Below are positions 8,439-17,289 of a DNA stretch of 64,000 nt, piece by piece. This DNA is from Vibrio metoecus (GTDB taxonomy: Bacteria; Pseudomonadota; Gammaproteobacteria; Enterobacterales; Vibrionaceae): positions 372,001 through 436,000 of the forward strand of contig NZ_CP035686.1 in assembly GCF_009665255.1 (NCBI RefSeq), written 5' to 3'. Within the stretch, counting starts at the first letter, position 1, and each line of letters begins with the position of its first letter. The notes under the pieces were generated by a model. The model ran no database searches and was not told the origin of the DNA. It saw only the letters and a list, made by a program, of their open reading frames with translations. The position numbers and the translations under genes are program-made.

Positions 8439-9212
8439 ATGCTGATTGTCGTTTCACCTGCGAAAACGCTGGATTATGAATCTCCTGTTTCTACCTCAAA
8501 CTTTACGCAGCCTGAATTAACCGCGCATTCGGCTGAGTTAATTCAAGTCTGTCGTACTTTGTCATCACAGGATGTTTCTGAGCTGATGAGCGTCAGCGAT
8601 AAAATAGCCGGACTCAATGTGGCTCGATTTGCGCAGTGGAGTGAAACCTTCACTCTCGATAACGCACGGCAGGCGATTTTTGCTTTTAAAGGCGATGTCT
8701 ATACAGGGTTGCAAGCAGAAACACTGTCTGAAACCGAGTTAGAGTTTGCCCAGCAACATCTGCGTATGCTCTCTGGCTTGTATGGCGTGTTGCGCCCGCT
8801 GGATTTGATGCAGCCTTATCGTCTGGAGATGGGCACGAAGCTTGCGAATGAGCGCGGTGTTAACTTGTACCAATTTTGGGGGGACATTATTACGGAGAAG
8901 CTCAATCAAGCGATTGAAGCACAAGGTGATAATGTACTGGTAAACCTTGCCTCTAATGAGTATTTCAAAGCGGTCAATCCAAAGCGACTGAACGCGCAAA
9001 TTGTGACGCCAATCTTTAAAGATGCCAAAAATGGCCAATATAAAATCATCAGCTTCTTTGCGAAAAAAGCACGCGGCATGATGGCTCGCTACATCATTGA
9101 AAATCGAATTAAATCGGTAAAGGATTTAGAAGGTTTCAACACTGCGGGCTACTATTTTGTTGCCGAAGAGTCGACACCGACAGAATTGGTATTTAAACGC
9201 GAAGAACAGTAG
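8439..9212 (+). CDS. yaaA: Peroxide stress protein YaaA (UPF0246)
   Basis: A 257-residue DUF328/UPF0246 protein beginning LIVVSPAKTLDYE, with FKGDVYTGLQ, SGLYGVLRPLDLMQPYRLEM and the C-terminal AKKARGMMARY motif, all hallmarks of YaaA. In E. coli YaaA limits intracellular iron and DNA damage during hydrogen peroxide stress; the role here is by homology. The ATG at 8439 follows an AGGAA ribosome site. The next gene, a DUF5363 miniprotein, begins 29 bases after the stop with its own strong ribosome site. Confidence 0.93.
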   Translation: MLIVVSPAKTLDYESPVSTSNFTQPELTAHSAELIQVCRTLSSQDVSELMSVSDKIAGLNVARFAQWSETFTLDNARQAIFAFKGDVYTGLQAETLSETELEFAQQHLRMLSGLYGVLRPLDLMQPYRLEMGTKLANERGVNLYQFWGDIITEKLNQAIEAQGDNVLVNLASNEYFKAVNPKRLNAQIVTPIFKDAKNGQYKIISFFAKKARGMMARYIIENRIKSVKDLEGFNTAGYYFVAEESTPTELVFKREEQ

Positions 9213-9241
9213 CCTGTGGCATTTAAGGGAAGGGGCGCGCA

Positions 9242-9382
9242 ATGTGGCAATGGTTAAAAGGTTGGATCGCAAAATACGATGCTTGGTGTAAAAGCCTAGG
9301 GCTGACCCCAGAACAGAAGCGCAGTTGTGTTCCTTATCGAAAAGATCCGGCCAATGAACGTGATGACACCAAATCAGCCTGA
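9242..9382 (+). CDS. DUF5363-like 46-aa protein
   Basis: ATG at 9242 after a very strong ribosome site (AAGGGAAGGGG) encodes 46 residues: a Trp-rich amphipathic N-terminus (MWQWLKGWIAKYDAWCKSLG) followed by LTPEQKRSCVPYRKDP. The C-terminal part matches what I recall of DUF5363, small proteins of unknown function in Vibrio and Pasteurellaceae. It overlaps the start of the TatD gene by 20 bases in another frame, suggesting translational coupling. Two cysteines and four tryptophans in 46 residues are unusual for chance translation. Confidence 0.7.
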   Translation: MWQWLKGWIAKYDAWCKSLGLTPEQKRSCVPYRKDPANERDDTKSA

Positions 9383-10178
9383 GTGGCCATTATTTGACAC
9401 TCATTGCCACTTTGACTTTGCCCCTTTTACTGCTGACCCTGAGTTCGAATTACAACGAGCAGCAGAACAAGGGGTTCAACGTTTGCTGGTTCCTTCGATT
9501 GGCCCACAAGACTGGCAAGCCGTGGCTGAGCTTGCGCAGCGCTTTCCCTCTACCATTTACTATGCGTTGGGATTTCATCCGCTCTATTTAGATGCTTCTT
9601 CACCGACCCATTTACCTACGTTAGAAAAGGCTCTAATGCAGGCGGAGCAGGCTTGCTTGGCTGTTGGAGAGTGTGGCTTAGATGGCATGATAGACATGGA
9701 TGCCAAGCTACAAGAGCAAGTGCTTATTGCGCAGTTAACTCTGGCCTCTGAAGCTAAGTTGCCCGTTATCTTACACAGTCGCCGTACACACAACCGATTG
9801 TTACAGTTATTGAAACAGCAACGCTTTCGACAAGGCGGCGTGTTGCATGCGTTCTCCGGCAGTTTGCAAGAGGCACAGCAGTTTGTGGATTTGGGGTTTA
9901 AGATTGGGGTTGGTGGTGTGATTACTTACCCCAGAGCTAACAAAACACGTCAAGCGATTGCGGCATTAGCACCCGAGCACTTAGTCTTGGAGACCGACGC
10001 TCCTGATATGCCACTGAATGGTTTTCAAGGTCAGGCTAACCATCCCGCTCAATTACCCAAGGTTTTAGAAACACTCGCTGAGCTAAAAGGTGTTTCAGTA
10101 CAATATCTCGCGCAAATCTTATGGAAAAGCAGCCAAACTCTGTTTGGCTTGTGTGAACAAAACCGAAACAAGATGTAG
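9363..10178 (+). CDS. yjjV: TatD-family metal-dependent hydrolase (YjjV type)
   Basis: A 271-residue TIM-barrel hydrolase of the TatD DNase family. It shows the metal motif DTHCHFDF, the ALGFHPLY block, AVGECGLDGM, VILHSRRTHNRLL, HAFSGSLQEAQQF and LVLETDAPDMPLNGFQGQ. The last segments match E. coli YjjV better than TatD or YcfH. In E. coli yjjV also lies upstream of deoCABD, so neighbourhood agrees. I chose ATG 9363; ATG 9354 would add three residues. Both lie inside the preceding small gene, so translation is probably coupled. Substrate is uncertain; family members act as 3'-5' exonucleases or D-aminoacyl-tRNA deacylases. Confidence 0.88.
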   Translation: MTPNQPEWPLFDTHCHFDFAPFTADPEFELQRAAEQGVQRLLVPSIGPQDWQAVAELAQRFPSTIYYALGFHPLYLDASSPTHLPTLEKALMQAEQACLAVGECGLDGMIDMDAKLQEQVLIAQLTLASEAKLPVILHSRRTHNRLLQLLKQQRFRQGGVLHAFSGSLQEAQQFVDLGFKIGVGGVITYPRANKTRQAIAALAPEHLVLETDAPDMPLNGFQGQANHPAQLPKVLETLAELKGVSVQYLAQILWKSSQTLFGLCEQNRNKM

Positions 10179-10269
10179 CGTTAATGACCTACTTGCCACT
10201 AAAAGTTGAGTGGCGTCACATATATTGGTGAACGCGTGATGAATCTTATCCGAAAGTGTGAATCCTGCA

Positions 10270-10299
10270 TTACTTTCTCGCAGTGCCCGTGAGTATAAT
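10270..10299 (+). promoter_or_regulatory. Predicted nupC promoter
   Basis: TTACTT at 10270-10275, an 18-base spacer and a perfect TATAAT at 10294-10299, about 65 bases before nupC. An imperfect CRP-like site (GTTGA-N6-TCACA, 10205-10220) lies upstream; nucleoside transporters are often CRP-activated, but this match is only fair. Confidence 0.55.
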
Positions 10300-10364
10300 T
10301 GCCCCCGCTTAATCGCTCCATTTTGTAACACGCCAACTATAAACTAATAAGGAAGTCATAAACT

Positions 10365-11621
10365 ATGAGCCTGTTTATGAGCCTAATCGGCATGGCAGTC
10401 CTGCTAGGAATCGCAGTACTTCTGTCAAGTAACCGTAAAGCTATCAAAATCAGAACTGTGGGTGGTGCTTTTGCTATCCAATTTTTACTGGGTGCATTTA
10501 TTCTGTATGTACCTTGGGGTCAAAAGCTGCTTCGTGGCTTTTCAGACGCCGTATCTAACGTAATTAACTACGGTAACGATGGTACTTCATTCCTCTTCGG
10601 TGGACTGGTATCTGGCAAGATGTTCGAAGTGTTTGGCGGCGGCGGTTTCATTTTCGCATTCCGTGTACTACCAACGCTGATCTTCTTCTCTGCGCTGATT
10701 TCTGTACTGTACTACTTGGGTGTTATGCAATGGGTTATCCGCATTCTTGGTGGTGGCCTACAAAAAGCACTGGGTACTTCACGTGCTGAATCTATGTCTG
10801 CAGCAGCAAACATTTTCGTTGGTCAAACTGAAGCGCCATTAGTGGTGCGTCCATTTGTTCCAAAAATGACTCAATCTGAGTTGTTTGCGGTAATGTGTGG
10901 TGGCTTGGCTTCTATCGCTGGTGGTGTGTTAGCGGGCTACGCTTCTATGGGCGTTAAGATCGAGTACTTGGTTGCAGCGTCATTCATGGCGGCACCGGGT
11001 GGTCTGCTGTTCGCAAAACTGATCATGCCAGAAACCGAAAAACCACAAGAAGGCGAAGAAATCGCAATTGATGGTGGTGACGACAAACCAGCTAACGTGA
11101 TCGACGCTGCGGCGGGCGGTGCTTCTGCAGGTCTGCAATTGGCTCTGAACGTAGGTGCAATGCTGATTGCCTTTATCGGTCTGATCGCTCTGATCAACGG
11201 TATGTTGGGTGGTATTGGCGGTTGGTTCGGTATGCCTGAACTGAAACTGGAAATGCTGCTAGGTTGGGCGTTTGCTCCTCTGGCTTTCCTGATCGGTGTT
11301 CCTTGGAATGAAGCGACAGTTGCGGGTGAGTTCATCGGTCTAAAAACCGTTGCGAACGAATTCGTTGCATACTCTCAATTTGCCCCTTACCTGACAGACG
11401 CAGCTCCTGTTGTTCTGTCTGAGAAGACCAAAGCGATCATCTCTTTCGCTCTGTGTGGTTTTGCGAACCTTTCTTCTATCGCAATCCTACTGGGTGGTTT
11501 GGGTAGCTTGGCGCCTAAACGCCGTGGTGACATCGCTCGTATGGGTATCAAAGCGGTTATCGCTGGTACTCTATCGAACCTGATGGCAGCAACCATCGCT
11601 GGCTTCTTCCTCTCTTTCTAA
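10365..11621 (+). CDS. nupC: Concentrative nucleoside transporter (CNT family)
   Basis: A 418-residue inner-membrane symporter that imports nucleosides with sodium (proton in E. coli). The substrate-site motifs are present: GQTEAP with Gln154-Thr155-Glu156, PWNEATVAGEF and GFANLSSIAILLGG. The numbering Q154/T155/E156 coincides with the structurally solved V. cholerae CNT, of which this looks like a close homologue or the same protein. Uptake fits the downstream deo genes that catabolise the imported nucleosides. Codon use is strongly biased, suggesting high expression. A terminator follows directly. Confidence 0.96.
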   Translation: MSLFMSLIGMAVLLGIAVLLSSNRKAIKIRTVGGAFAIQFLLGAFILYVPWGQKLLRGFSDAVSNVINYGNDGTSFLFGGLVSGKMFEVFGGGGFIFAFRVLPTLIFFSALISVLYYLGVMQWVIRILGGGLQKALGTSRAESMSAAANIFVGQTEAPLVVRPFVPKMTQSELFAVMCGGLASIAGGVLAGYASMGVKIEYLVAASFMAAPGGLLFAKLIMPETEKPQEGEEIAIDGGDDKPANVIDAAAGGASAGLQLALNVGAMLIAFIGLIALINGMLGGIGGWFGMPELKLEMLLGWAFAPLAFLIGVPWNEATVAGEFIGLKTVANEFVAYSQFAPYLTDAAPVVLSEKTKAIISFALCGFANLSSIAILLGGLGSLAPKRRGDIARMGIKAVIAGTLSNLMAATIAGFFLSF

Positions 11622-11656
11622 GTTAGAGACAGAGTTTTATAGACGCCGTTTAAATT

Positions 11657-11692
11657 CACCCCGTAGCAAGTGATTGCTGCGGGGTGTTTTGC
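11657..11692 (+). terminator. nupC terminator
   Basis: CACCCCG and CGGGGTG, extended inward by AGCAA/TTGCT pairs, form a strong stem followed by TTTTGCTTTT. Confidence 0.88.
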
Positions 11693-12222
11693 TTTTAGGC
11701 TCCCCGAGTTTTAGGGGCAAGCCTAGGGGTAATATTGTAATGGATTGCAAAGCTGAAGCCTTGTGTGGTAAGGGATTGCCCTTTAAATTTCAGCTGTTTT
11801 TTTTGAGATACAAACCGTTTGCGCTTCGCGCAGCACTACCGTTTTGCGACAAATATCTATACTGTAGCCATGGATAAAAAACGAGTGGATTGACGATGGA
11901 ATACACCACGCGTTTTGACCGTGAGCTTAGGCTCAGGTGGCGGGCTTATCTAATGGAATATGGATGAGTTTTCGCTGGCTCTCAGCATGACTAAGAGTAT
12001 GATGAGCGCCGGAGGCAATCGCCTTGCCTGTATGCAGTAAAATACCGCAAACGCAGATTGTTGTGCCATTGACCAAACTGGTACTGTGCGGTGACAAGGA
12101 TAGCAATTGGTGCATGAGCACCGAGTCTTCAAGGAACCAAGTCCGTTCATTTGTGGCTGCTCAGCAGAAAATAGCACTCTGCTGGGGAGTGAACTAGATG
12201 ACTATATTGATCGGAGATAGAA
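11693..12222. other. nupC-deoC intergenic region, probable deo control region
   Basis: About 530 bases without a confident gene. Weak candidates are two overlapping plus-strand frames of 23 and 26 codons (11896-11967 and 11960-12040) and a minus-strand frame of about 60 codons (11933-12115), none with a good ribosome site. Between 11810 and 11860 the motifs ACCGTTTGCG and ACCGTTTTGCG flank a GCGC-TTC-GCGC hairpin, possibly a regulator site. This stretch most likely carries the deo operon promoter and a long leader. Confidence 0.4.
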
Positions 12223-13002
12223 ATGAGCGAATTAAAAGTAGCAGCTCTACGTGCACTGAAACTGATGGATCTCACCACGTTGAATGACAACGATACGGAT
12301 GCCAAAGTGATCCAACTTTGTCATGACGCGAAAAGTCCAGTCGGCAACACGGCTGCCATCTGTATTTACCCTCGCTTTATTCCTATTGCTAAGAAGACAC
12401 TTCGCGAGCAAGGAACCCCTGAAATCCGTATTGCTACGGTAACCAATTTCCCTCACGGTAATGACGATATTGAAATCGCTGTTGCTGAAACGAAAGCCGC
12501 TGTTGCTTACGGTGCTGATGAAGTGGATGTGGTATTCCCATATCGCGCTCTGATCGCAGGCAACGAGCAAGTCGGTTTTGATCTGGTGAAACAGTGTAAA
12601 GCGGCTTGTGGCGACAAAGTGCTACTGAAAGTGATCATCGAAACCGGTGAGCTGAAAGAAGAAGCGCTGATCAAAAAAGCCTCTCAAATCTGTATTGAAG
12701 CTGGCGCAGATTTCATCAAAACCTCAACCGGTAAAGTGCCTGTGAATGCGACACCAGAATATGCTCGCATGATGCTGGAAGTGATCCGTGATATGGGCGT
12801 AGCCAAAACTGTTGGTTTCAAACCCGCTGGTGGTGTTCGTACCGCAGAAGATGCGCAGCAATATCTGGCGATGGCGGATGAAATCCTCGGTGGCGATTGG
12901 GCGGACAGCCGTCACTACCGCTTTGGTGCATCAAGCCTACTGACCAACCTTCTGAATACATTAGAAGTGACAGACCAAAAGGCAGATCCTGCCGCTTACT
13001 AA
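12223..13002 (+). CDS. deoC: Deoxyribose-phosphate aldolase
   Basis: Cleaves 2-deoxyribose-5-phosphate to glyceraldehyde-3-phosphate and acetaldehyde, the last step of deoxynucleoside catabolism. The 259-residue class I aldolase has the Schiff-base lysine motif FIKTSTGKVPVNAT, preceded by VDVVFPYRALIAG and LLKVIIETGEL and followed by VGFKPAGGVRT. The ATG follows CGGAGATAG. It is the first gene of deoC-deoA-deoB-deoD, the same order as in E. coli. Confidence 0.96.
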   Translation: MSELKVAALRALKLMDLTTLNDNDTDAKVIQLCHDAKSPVGNTAAICIYPRFIPIAKKTLREQGTPEIRIATVTNFPHGNDDIEIAVAETKAAVAYGADEVDVVFPYRALIAGNEQVGFDLVKQCKAACGDKVLLKVIIETGELKEEALIKKASQICIEAGADFIKTSTGKVPVNATPEYARMMLEVIRDMGVAKTVGFKPAGGVRTAEDAQQYLAMADEILGGDWADSRHYRFGASSLLTNLLNTLEVTDQKADPAAY

Positions 13003-13019
13003 TATCCATTGTGTCTGAG

Positions 13020-13043
13020 AGCAGCGCGAGGCTTCGCGCTGCT
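13020..13043 (+). other. Intercistronic hairpin deoC-deoA
   Basis: AGCAGCGCGA and TCGCGCTGCT form a perfect 10-bp GC-rich stem with a four-base loop, without a T-run. It probably protects or separates the deoC and deoA parts of the message rather than ending it. Confidence 0.65.
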
Positions 13044-13089
13044 TAACCTCTTTACACTACGCAGTTTCTTTGGGAACTGGGAGGCAGCT

Positions 13090-14436
13090 ATGTCTTTATC
13101 TCAAGCAAAGTATTTACCTCAAGAAATTATCCGCAGAAAGCGTGATGGTGAAGTTCTCACCAACGATGAAATCAACTTCTTCATTCAAGGTGTGGCGAAT
13201 AACACCGTCTCTGAAGGTCAAATCGCTGCTTTTGCGATGGCGATTTTTTTCCGTGAAATGACTATGCCTGAGCGTATTGCACTGACGTGCGCGATGCGCG
13301 ATTCCGGCATGGTGATTGATTGGAGCTACATGAATTTTGATGGTCCGATTGTCGATAAACACTCCACGGGCGGCGTGGGCGATGTGACCTCACTGATGCT
13401 TGGCCCTATGGTGGCAGCCTGTGGCGGTTATGTGCCGATGATTTCTGGCCGCGGCCTTGGTCATACAGGTGGTACGCTCGACAAACTTGAAGCAATCCCC
13501 GGCTACAACATTACCCCAACCAATGACGTGTTTGGCAAAGTGACCAAACAAGCCGGCGTGGCGATCATCGGCCAAACAGGTGATCTGGCTCCGGCGGATA
13601 AGCGTGTGTACGCAACGCGTGATATTACCGCGACGGTGGATAACATCTCGCTGATCACCGCTTCAATTCTTTCCAAGAAACTGGCGGCCGGCCTTGAATC
13701 GTTGGTCATGGATGTGAAAGTGGGCTCTGGTGCTTTCATGCCAACCTATGCAGCTTCTGAAGAACTCGCCAAATCTATCGTGGCAGTGGCGAATGGTGCA
13801 GGTACCAATACTACGGCGATTTTAACCGATATGAACCAAGTGCTGGCGTCCTCTGCAGGTAACGCGGTGGAAGTGCGTGAAGCAGTGCGCTTCCTCACCG
13901 GCGAATACCGCAATCCGCGTCTGCTGGAAGTCACTATGGCGTCGTGTGCGGAAATGCTGGTACTTGGCAAGTTAGCCAAAGATACTGCGCAAGCGCGTGA
14001 GAAACTGCAAGCGGTGCTGGATAACGGCCAAGCCGCCGATCGTTTTGGCAAAATGGTCGCAGGCCTCGGTGGCCCAAGCGATTTTGTTGAAAACTACGAT
14101 AAGTATCTTGCGAAAGCTGAGATTGTTCGCCCAGTTTACGCTCAGCAATCTGGCGTTATTTCTGCGATGGATACCCGTGCCATCGGTATGGCGGTGGTGG
14201 GAATGGGCGGTGGCCGCCGCGTAGCGACCGATCGTATCGATTACGCTGTCGGCTTTGATCAGTTTATCCGTCTGGGTGAAATCGCCGACAACAACAAACC
14301 TTTAGCAATGATTCATGCCCGTAATGAAGAGCAGTGGCAACAAGCTGCCAATGCACTACAAAGTGCGATTAAAGTGGGCGGTGATTACGTACCAACACCG
14401 GATGTTTACCGTCAAATTCGAGCACAAGACGTGTAA
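13090..14436 (+). CDS. deoA: Thymidine phosphorylase
   Basis: Splits thymidine and deoxyuridine with phosphate into base and deoxyribose-1-phosphate. The product from ATG 13090 has 448 residues and the family motifs DKHSTGGVGD, SGRGLGHTGGTLDKLEAIPG and SLVMDVKVGSGAFM. The start is set by GGGAGGCAGCT just before the ATG; the frame stays open upstream to 13009, but that stretch overlaps the intercistronic hairpin and reads like non-coding sequence. It is followed by deoB after 17 bases. Confidence 0.96.
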   Translation: MSLSQAKYLPQEIIRRKRDGEVLTNDEINFFIQGVANNTVSEGQIAAFAMAIFFREMTMPERIALTCAMRDSGMVIDWSYMNFDGPIVDKHSTGGVGDVTSLMLGPMVAACGGYVPMISGRGLGHTGGTLDKLEAIPGYNITPTNDVFGKVTKQAGVAIIGQTGDLAPADKRVYATRDITATVDNISLITASILSKKLAAGLESLVMDVKVGSGAFMPTYAASEELAKSIVAVANGAGTNTTAILTDMNQVLASSAGNAVEVREAVRFLTGEYRNPRLLEVTMASCAEMLVLGKLAKDTAQAREKLQAVLDNGQAADRFGKMVAGLGGPSDFVENYDKYLAKAEIVRPVYAQQSGVISAMDTRAIGMAVVGMGGGRRVATDRIDYAVGFDQFIRLGEIADNNKPLAMIHARNEEQWQQAANALQSAIKVGGDYVPTPDVYRQIRAQDV

Positions 14437-14453
14437 GTTCGGGGGAGTGAGCA

Positions 14454-15674
14454 ATGAAAAGAGCATTTATTTTAGTTTTAGACTCGTTTGGCATTGGCGC
14501 AACAGCGGATGCAGAAGACTTTGGTGATGTCGGTTCTGATACCTTAGGCCATATTGCGGATCAATGTGCGCAAGGTTTGGCGGATAACGCAGAGCGCAAA
14601 GGCGCATTGCAACTGCCTAATCTTTCTAAGCTGGGTTTGGCGATGGCACATAAAGAGTCGACCGGACGTTTTGCGCCAGGGCTGGATGAGCGTGCGGACA
14701 TCATCGGTGCTTATGCCCATGCCGCAGAGCTGTCATCGGGCAAAGATACACCGTCAGGTCACTGGGAAATTGCCGGTGTACCTGTGCTGTTTGAATGGGG
14801 CTACTTTAGCGATAAGCAAAATAGCTTCCCGAAAGAGCTGACCGATCGCATTTTAGCGCGCGCAGGTTTGGACGGATTTTTAGGCAACTGCCACGCCTCT
14901 GGCACGCAAGTGCTGGATGATTTGGGTGAAGAGCACATGCGTACGGGCAAGCCGATTTTCTACACGTCGGCAGATTCTGTATTCCAAATTGCCTGCCATG
15001 AAGAGACATTTGGTTTAGATCGTCTGCTGGAGCTGTGCCAAATCGCTCGTGAAGAGCTGGCGGATTACAACATCGGTCGCGTCATTGCGCGTCCATTCGT
15101 TGGCCCGGGCAAAGGCCAATTTGCTCGTACCGGTAATCGCCGTGACTTGTCGGTTGAGCCACCTTCAGCCACAGTGTTGCAAAAGTTGGTGGAAGAGAAG
15201 CAAGGCCGAGTGGTCTCTATCGGTAAAATTGCCGATATCTACGCGTACTGCGGCATTACCGACAAAGTCAAAGCGACGGGTATTCCAGATCTGTTTGAAG
15301 CGACTTTAGAGCAGATTAAACAAGCCGGTGATAACACCATCGTATTCACTAACTTTGTGGATTTTGACTCGGCTTATGGTCACCGCCGTGATGTCGCAGG
15401 TTATGCGGCGGCACTGGAGTATTTCGATAAGCGTTTACCTGAAGTTCTGGAGTTGATGCAGGAAGATGACATTCTGATTTTAACTGCCGACCACGGCTGT
15501 GACCCAACATGGCCGGGCACTGACCATACTCGTGAACACATTCCGGTACTGGTTTATGGCAAGAAAGTGGCTCCGGGCTCATTAGGTCGTCGTGACACTT
15601 TTGCTGATATCGGGCAAACTCTGGCAAGCTACTTTGGCACTTCGCCAATGGATTACGGTAAGAACTTTTTATAA
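14454..15674 (+). CDS. deoB: Phosphopentomutase
   Basis: Interconverts (deoxy)ribose-1- and 5-phosphate, linking DeoA/DeoD products to DeoC. The 406-residue alkaline-phosphatase-superfamily enzyme has the metal/phosphate motif LDSFGIGATADA at its N-terminus, SSGKDTPSGHWE and the C-terminal metal site LTADHGCDPTWPGTDHTREH. ATG 14454 follows GGGGGAGTGAGCA, a strong ribosome site. Confidence 0.97.
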   Translation: MKRAFILVLDSFGIGATADAEDFGDVGSDTLGHIADQCAQGLADNAERKGALQLPNLSKLGLAMAHKESTGRFAPGLDERADIIGAYAHAAELSSGKDTPSGHWEIAGVPVLFEWGYFSDKQNSFPKELTDRILARAGLDGFLGNCHASGTQVLDDLGEEHMRTGKPIFYTSADSVFQIACHEETFGLDRLLELCQIAREELADYNIGRVIARPFVGPGKGQFARTGNRRDLSVEPPSATVLQKLVEEKQGRVVSIGKIADIYAYCGITDKVKATGIPDLFEATLEQIKQAGDNTIVFTNFVDFDSAYGHRRDVAGYAAALEYFDKRLPEVLELMQEDDILILTADHGCDPTWPGTDHTREHIPVLVYGKKVAPGSLGRRDTFADIGQTLASYFGTSPMDYGKNFL

Positions 15675-15681
15675 TACGCAT

Positions 15682-15714
15682 ACCCTAAGGCTAGCTTCAG
15701 TCTTAGGGTTTTGT
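15682..15714 (+). terminator. Terminator-like hairpin between deoB and deoD
   Basis: ACCCTAAG and CTTAGGGT form a perfect 8-bp stem with a 12-base loop, followed by TTTGTT. It would partly uncouple deoD from deoCAB or mark a processing site. Confidence 0.55.
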
Positions 15715-15756
15715 TGAATGATGGCGATTGAGCCAACAAACCAAAGGAACGAAAAC

Positions 15757-16482
15757 ATGGCAACTCCACATATTAATGCGCAAATGGGTGATTTCGCTGA
15801 CGTTGTACTGATGCCGGGTGATCCGCTGCGCGCGAAATACATCGCAGAAAACTTCCTCGATAACGCAGTTCAAGTATGTGATGTGCGCAATATGTTCGGC
15901 TACACAGGTACTTACAAAGGCCGTAAGATCTCTGTGATGGGGCATGGTATGGGTATCCCATCTTGCTCAATCTACGTGACCGAGCTTATCAAAGATTACG
16001 GTGTGAAAAAGATCATCCGCGTCGGTAGCTGTGGTGCCGTGAACGAAGGCATCAAAGTGCGTGATGTGGTGATCGGCATGGGCGCGTGTACTGACTCTAA
16101 AGTCAACCGTATTCGCTTCAAAGATCATGATTTTGCTGCGATAGCGGACTACAAAATGGTTAAGGCAGCAGAAGAAGCCGCCAAAGCACGTGGCATTGAC
16201 GTGAAAGTTGGCAACCTGTTCTCAGCAGAACTGTTCTACACGCCAGATCCTTCCATGTTCGATGTGATGGATAAATACGGCATTGTTGGCGTAGAAATGG
16301 AAGCGGCAGGCATTTACGGTGTAGCGGCGGAATACGGCGCGAAAGCACTGGCGATCTGTACTGTGTCTGACCACATCAAAACCGGTGAGCAAACCACCTC
16401 AGAAGAGCGTCAAAACACCTTCAACGAGATGATTGAAATCGCGCTCGATTCGGTACTGATTGGCGACCAAGCGGGTTACTAA
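15757..16482 (+). CDS. deoD: Purine nucleoside phosphorylase DeoD
   Basis: Phosphorolyses purine (deoxy)nucleosides to base and (deoxy)ribose-1-phosphate. The 241-residue hexameric-type PNP has MPGDPLRAKYIAE near the N-terminus, SCGAVNEGIKVRDVV and the nucleoside-binding EMEAAGIYG. ATG 15757 is preceded by AAAGGAACG and gives the standard N-terminus MATPHINA; the frame is open further upstream to 15718 but without a good ribosome site. Last gene of the deo cluster, closed by a strong terminator. Confidence 0.96.
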   Translation: MATPHINAQMGDFADVVLMPGDPLRAKYIAENFLDNAVQVCDVRNMFGYTGTYKGRKISVMGHGMGIPSCSIYVTELIKDYGVKKIIRVGSCGAVNEGIKVRDVVIGMGACTDSKVNRIRFKDHDFAAIADYKMVKAAEEAAKARGIDVKVGNLFSAELFYTPDPSMFDVMDKYGIVGVEMEAAGIYGVAAEYGAKALAICTVSDHIKTGEQTTSEERQNTFNEMIEIALDSVLIGDQAGY

Positions 16483-16510
16483 TCTTTGTACTCGTGTTAT
16501 CTCTGAATAC

Positions 16511-16541
16511 AAAAAACCTCAGCTGGTGCTGAGGTTTTTTT
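16511..16541. terminator. Terminator after deoD (bidirectional)
   Basis: AAAAAACCTCAGC and GCTGAGGTTTTTT form a 13-bp perfect stem with a TGGT-type loop, usable from both strands between convergent deoD and the smp/ytjB gene. Confidence 0.92.
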
Positions 16542-16563
16542 ATCACTCAATTTATTTTTCCTG

Positions 16564-17187
16564 TTACTCATTTAAAGACTGTTCGGCTTGCTTGAGCAGT
16601 AAGTTCTCACCTGTTGGTTTTTTCGGTTTGCGTCGTAGTAAAAGCGTCAGTAGCACACCGCTGACAAAACTCATCAACAGCATCCAATACATATTGTGGT
16701 CGCTCTTACGATAGTGGTGGTCTGAAATCGCCGTCACTTTACCGGTTTCAAAAGTGATGCGTACAAAACCAATTAAACTGCCGTCGTGAACTACGGGCTC
16801 AACTAATTGTTGGCGGCCAATGCTGGCAGTATGCAGTGGCGTATCTAAACCCAGCACTTCACGCACACTGAGCGCAGAGTCACTCGCGGCGAGCAATACG
16901 CCTTCAGAATCATAAATGGAGGCATCAAATACCAGACGATCAGTGGCGAGCTGGTTAGTGAGTGCTAACAGGCGTTCCTGATCTTGATCGGCAATCATAC
17001 TCCCCGCAGACATAGCGGCTTGAGTAATCAGAACTTTGGTTAAGGTTTCCAGTTGGTTGGCTTGAATGCGTTCATTGCCTTTACTGATCACAACGCTGTT
17101 TTGGATGGTGATAAAAAACATGACTGCGACAGCGAACACCGTTGCCACGCGCACAACGACTCGGAATGAAAAAAGTGAACCATCCAT
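16564..17187 (-). CDS. ytjB: Smp/YtjB-family membrane protein
   Basis: A 207-residue protein with an N-terminal membrane anchor (about residues 10-32), a roughly 130-residue periplasmic region, and a second membrane helix near residues 165-185 followed by a basic tail RRKPKKP. This layout and the position divergent from serB match E. coli Smp/YtjB (SMP_2 family). Function is not established; members have been annotated as haemolysin regulators or virulence factors. Topology suggests an extracytoplasmic sensor-like domain, but no signalling output domain is present. Its start lies about 100 bases from serB. Confidence 0.8.
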   Translation of the reverse strand: MDGSLFSFRVVVRVATVFAVAVMFFITIQNSVVISKGNERIQANQLETLTKVLITQAAMSAGSMIADQDQERLLALTNQLATDRLVFDASIYDSEGVLLAASDSALSVREVLGLDTPLHTASIGRQQLVEPVVHDGSLIGFVRITFETGKVTAISDHHYRKSDHNMYWMLLMSFVSGVLLTLLLRRKPKKPTGENLLLKQAEQSLNE

Positions 17188-17289
17188 GATGAGAGAAACC
17201 TACAAAAAACCAACTGCGCTCATATTGAGACTTGCGTTTTTAAATTGCAATAGGGTAACGTCTGGCTATACCGAATAAGGAAAGTGGAC

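Noticed and set aside
10205..10220. CRP site for nupC
   Set aside because: Only one half-site is perfect (GTTGA-N6-TCACA); too weak to list as a feature.
10937..11335. 132-codon minus-strand frame inside nupC
   Set aside because: Low-complexity Ala/Pro/Ser-rich translation of a strongly codon-biased membrane gene; nupC is clearly the real gene.
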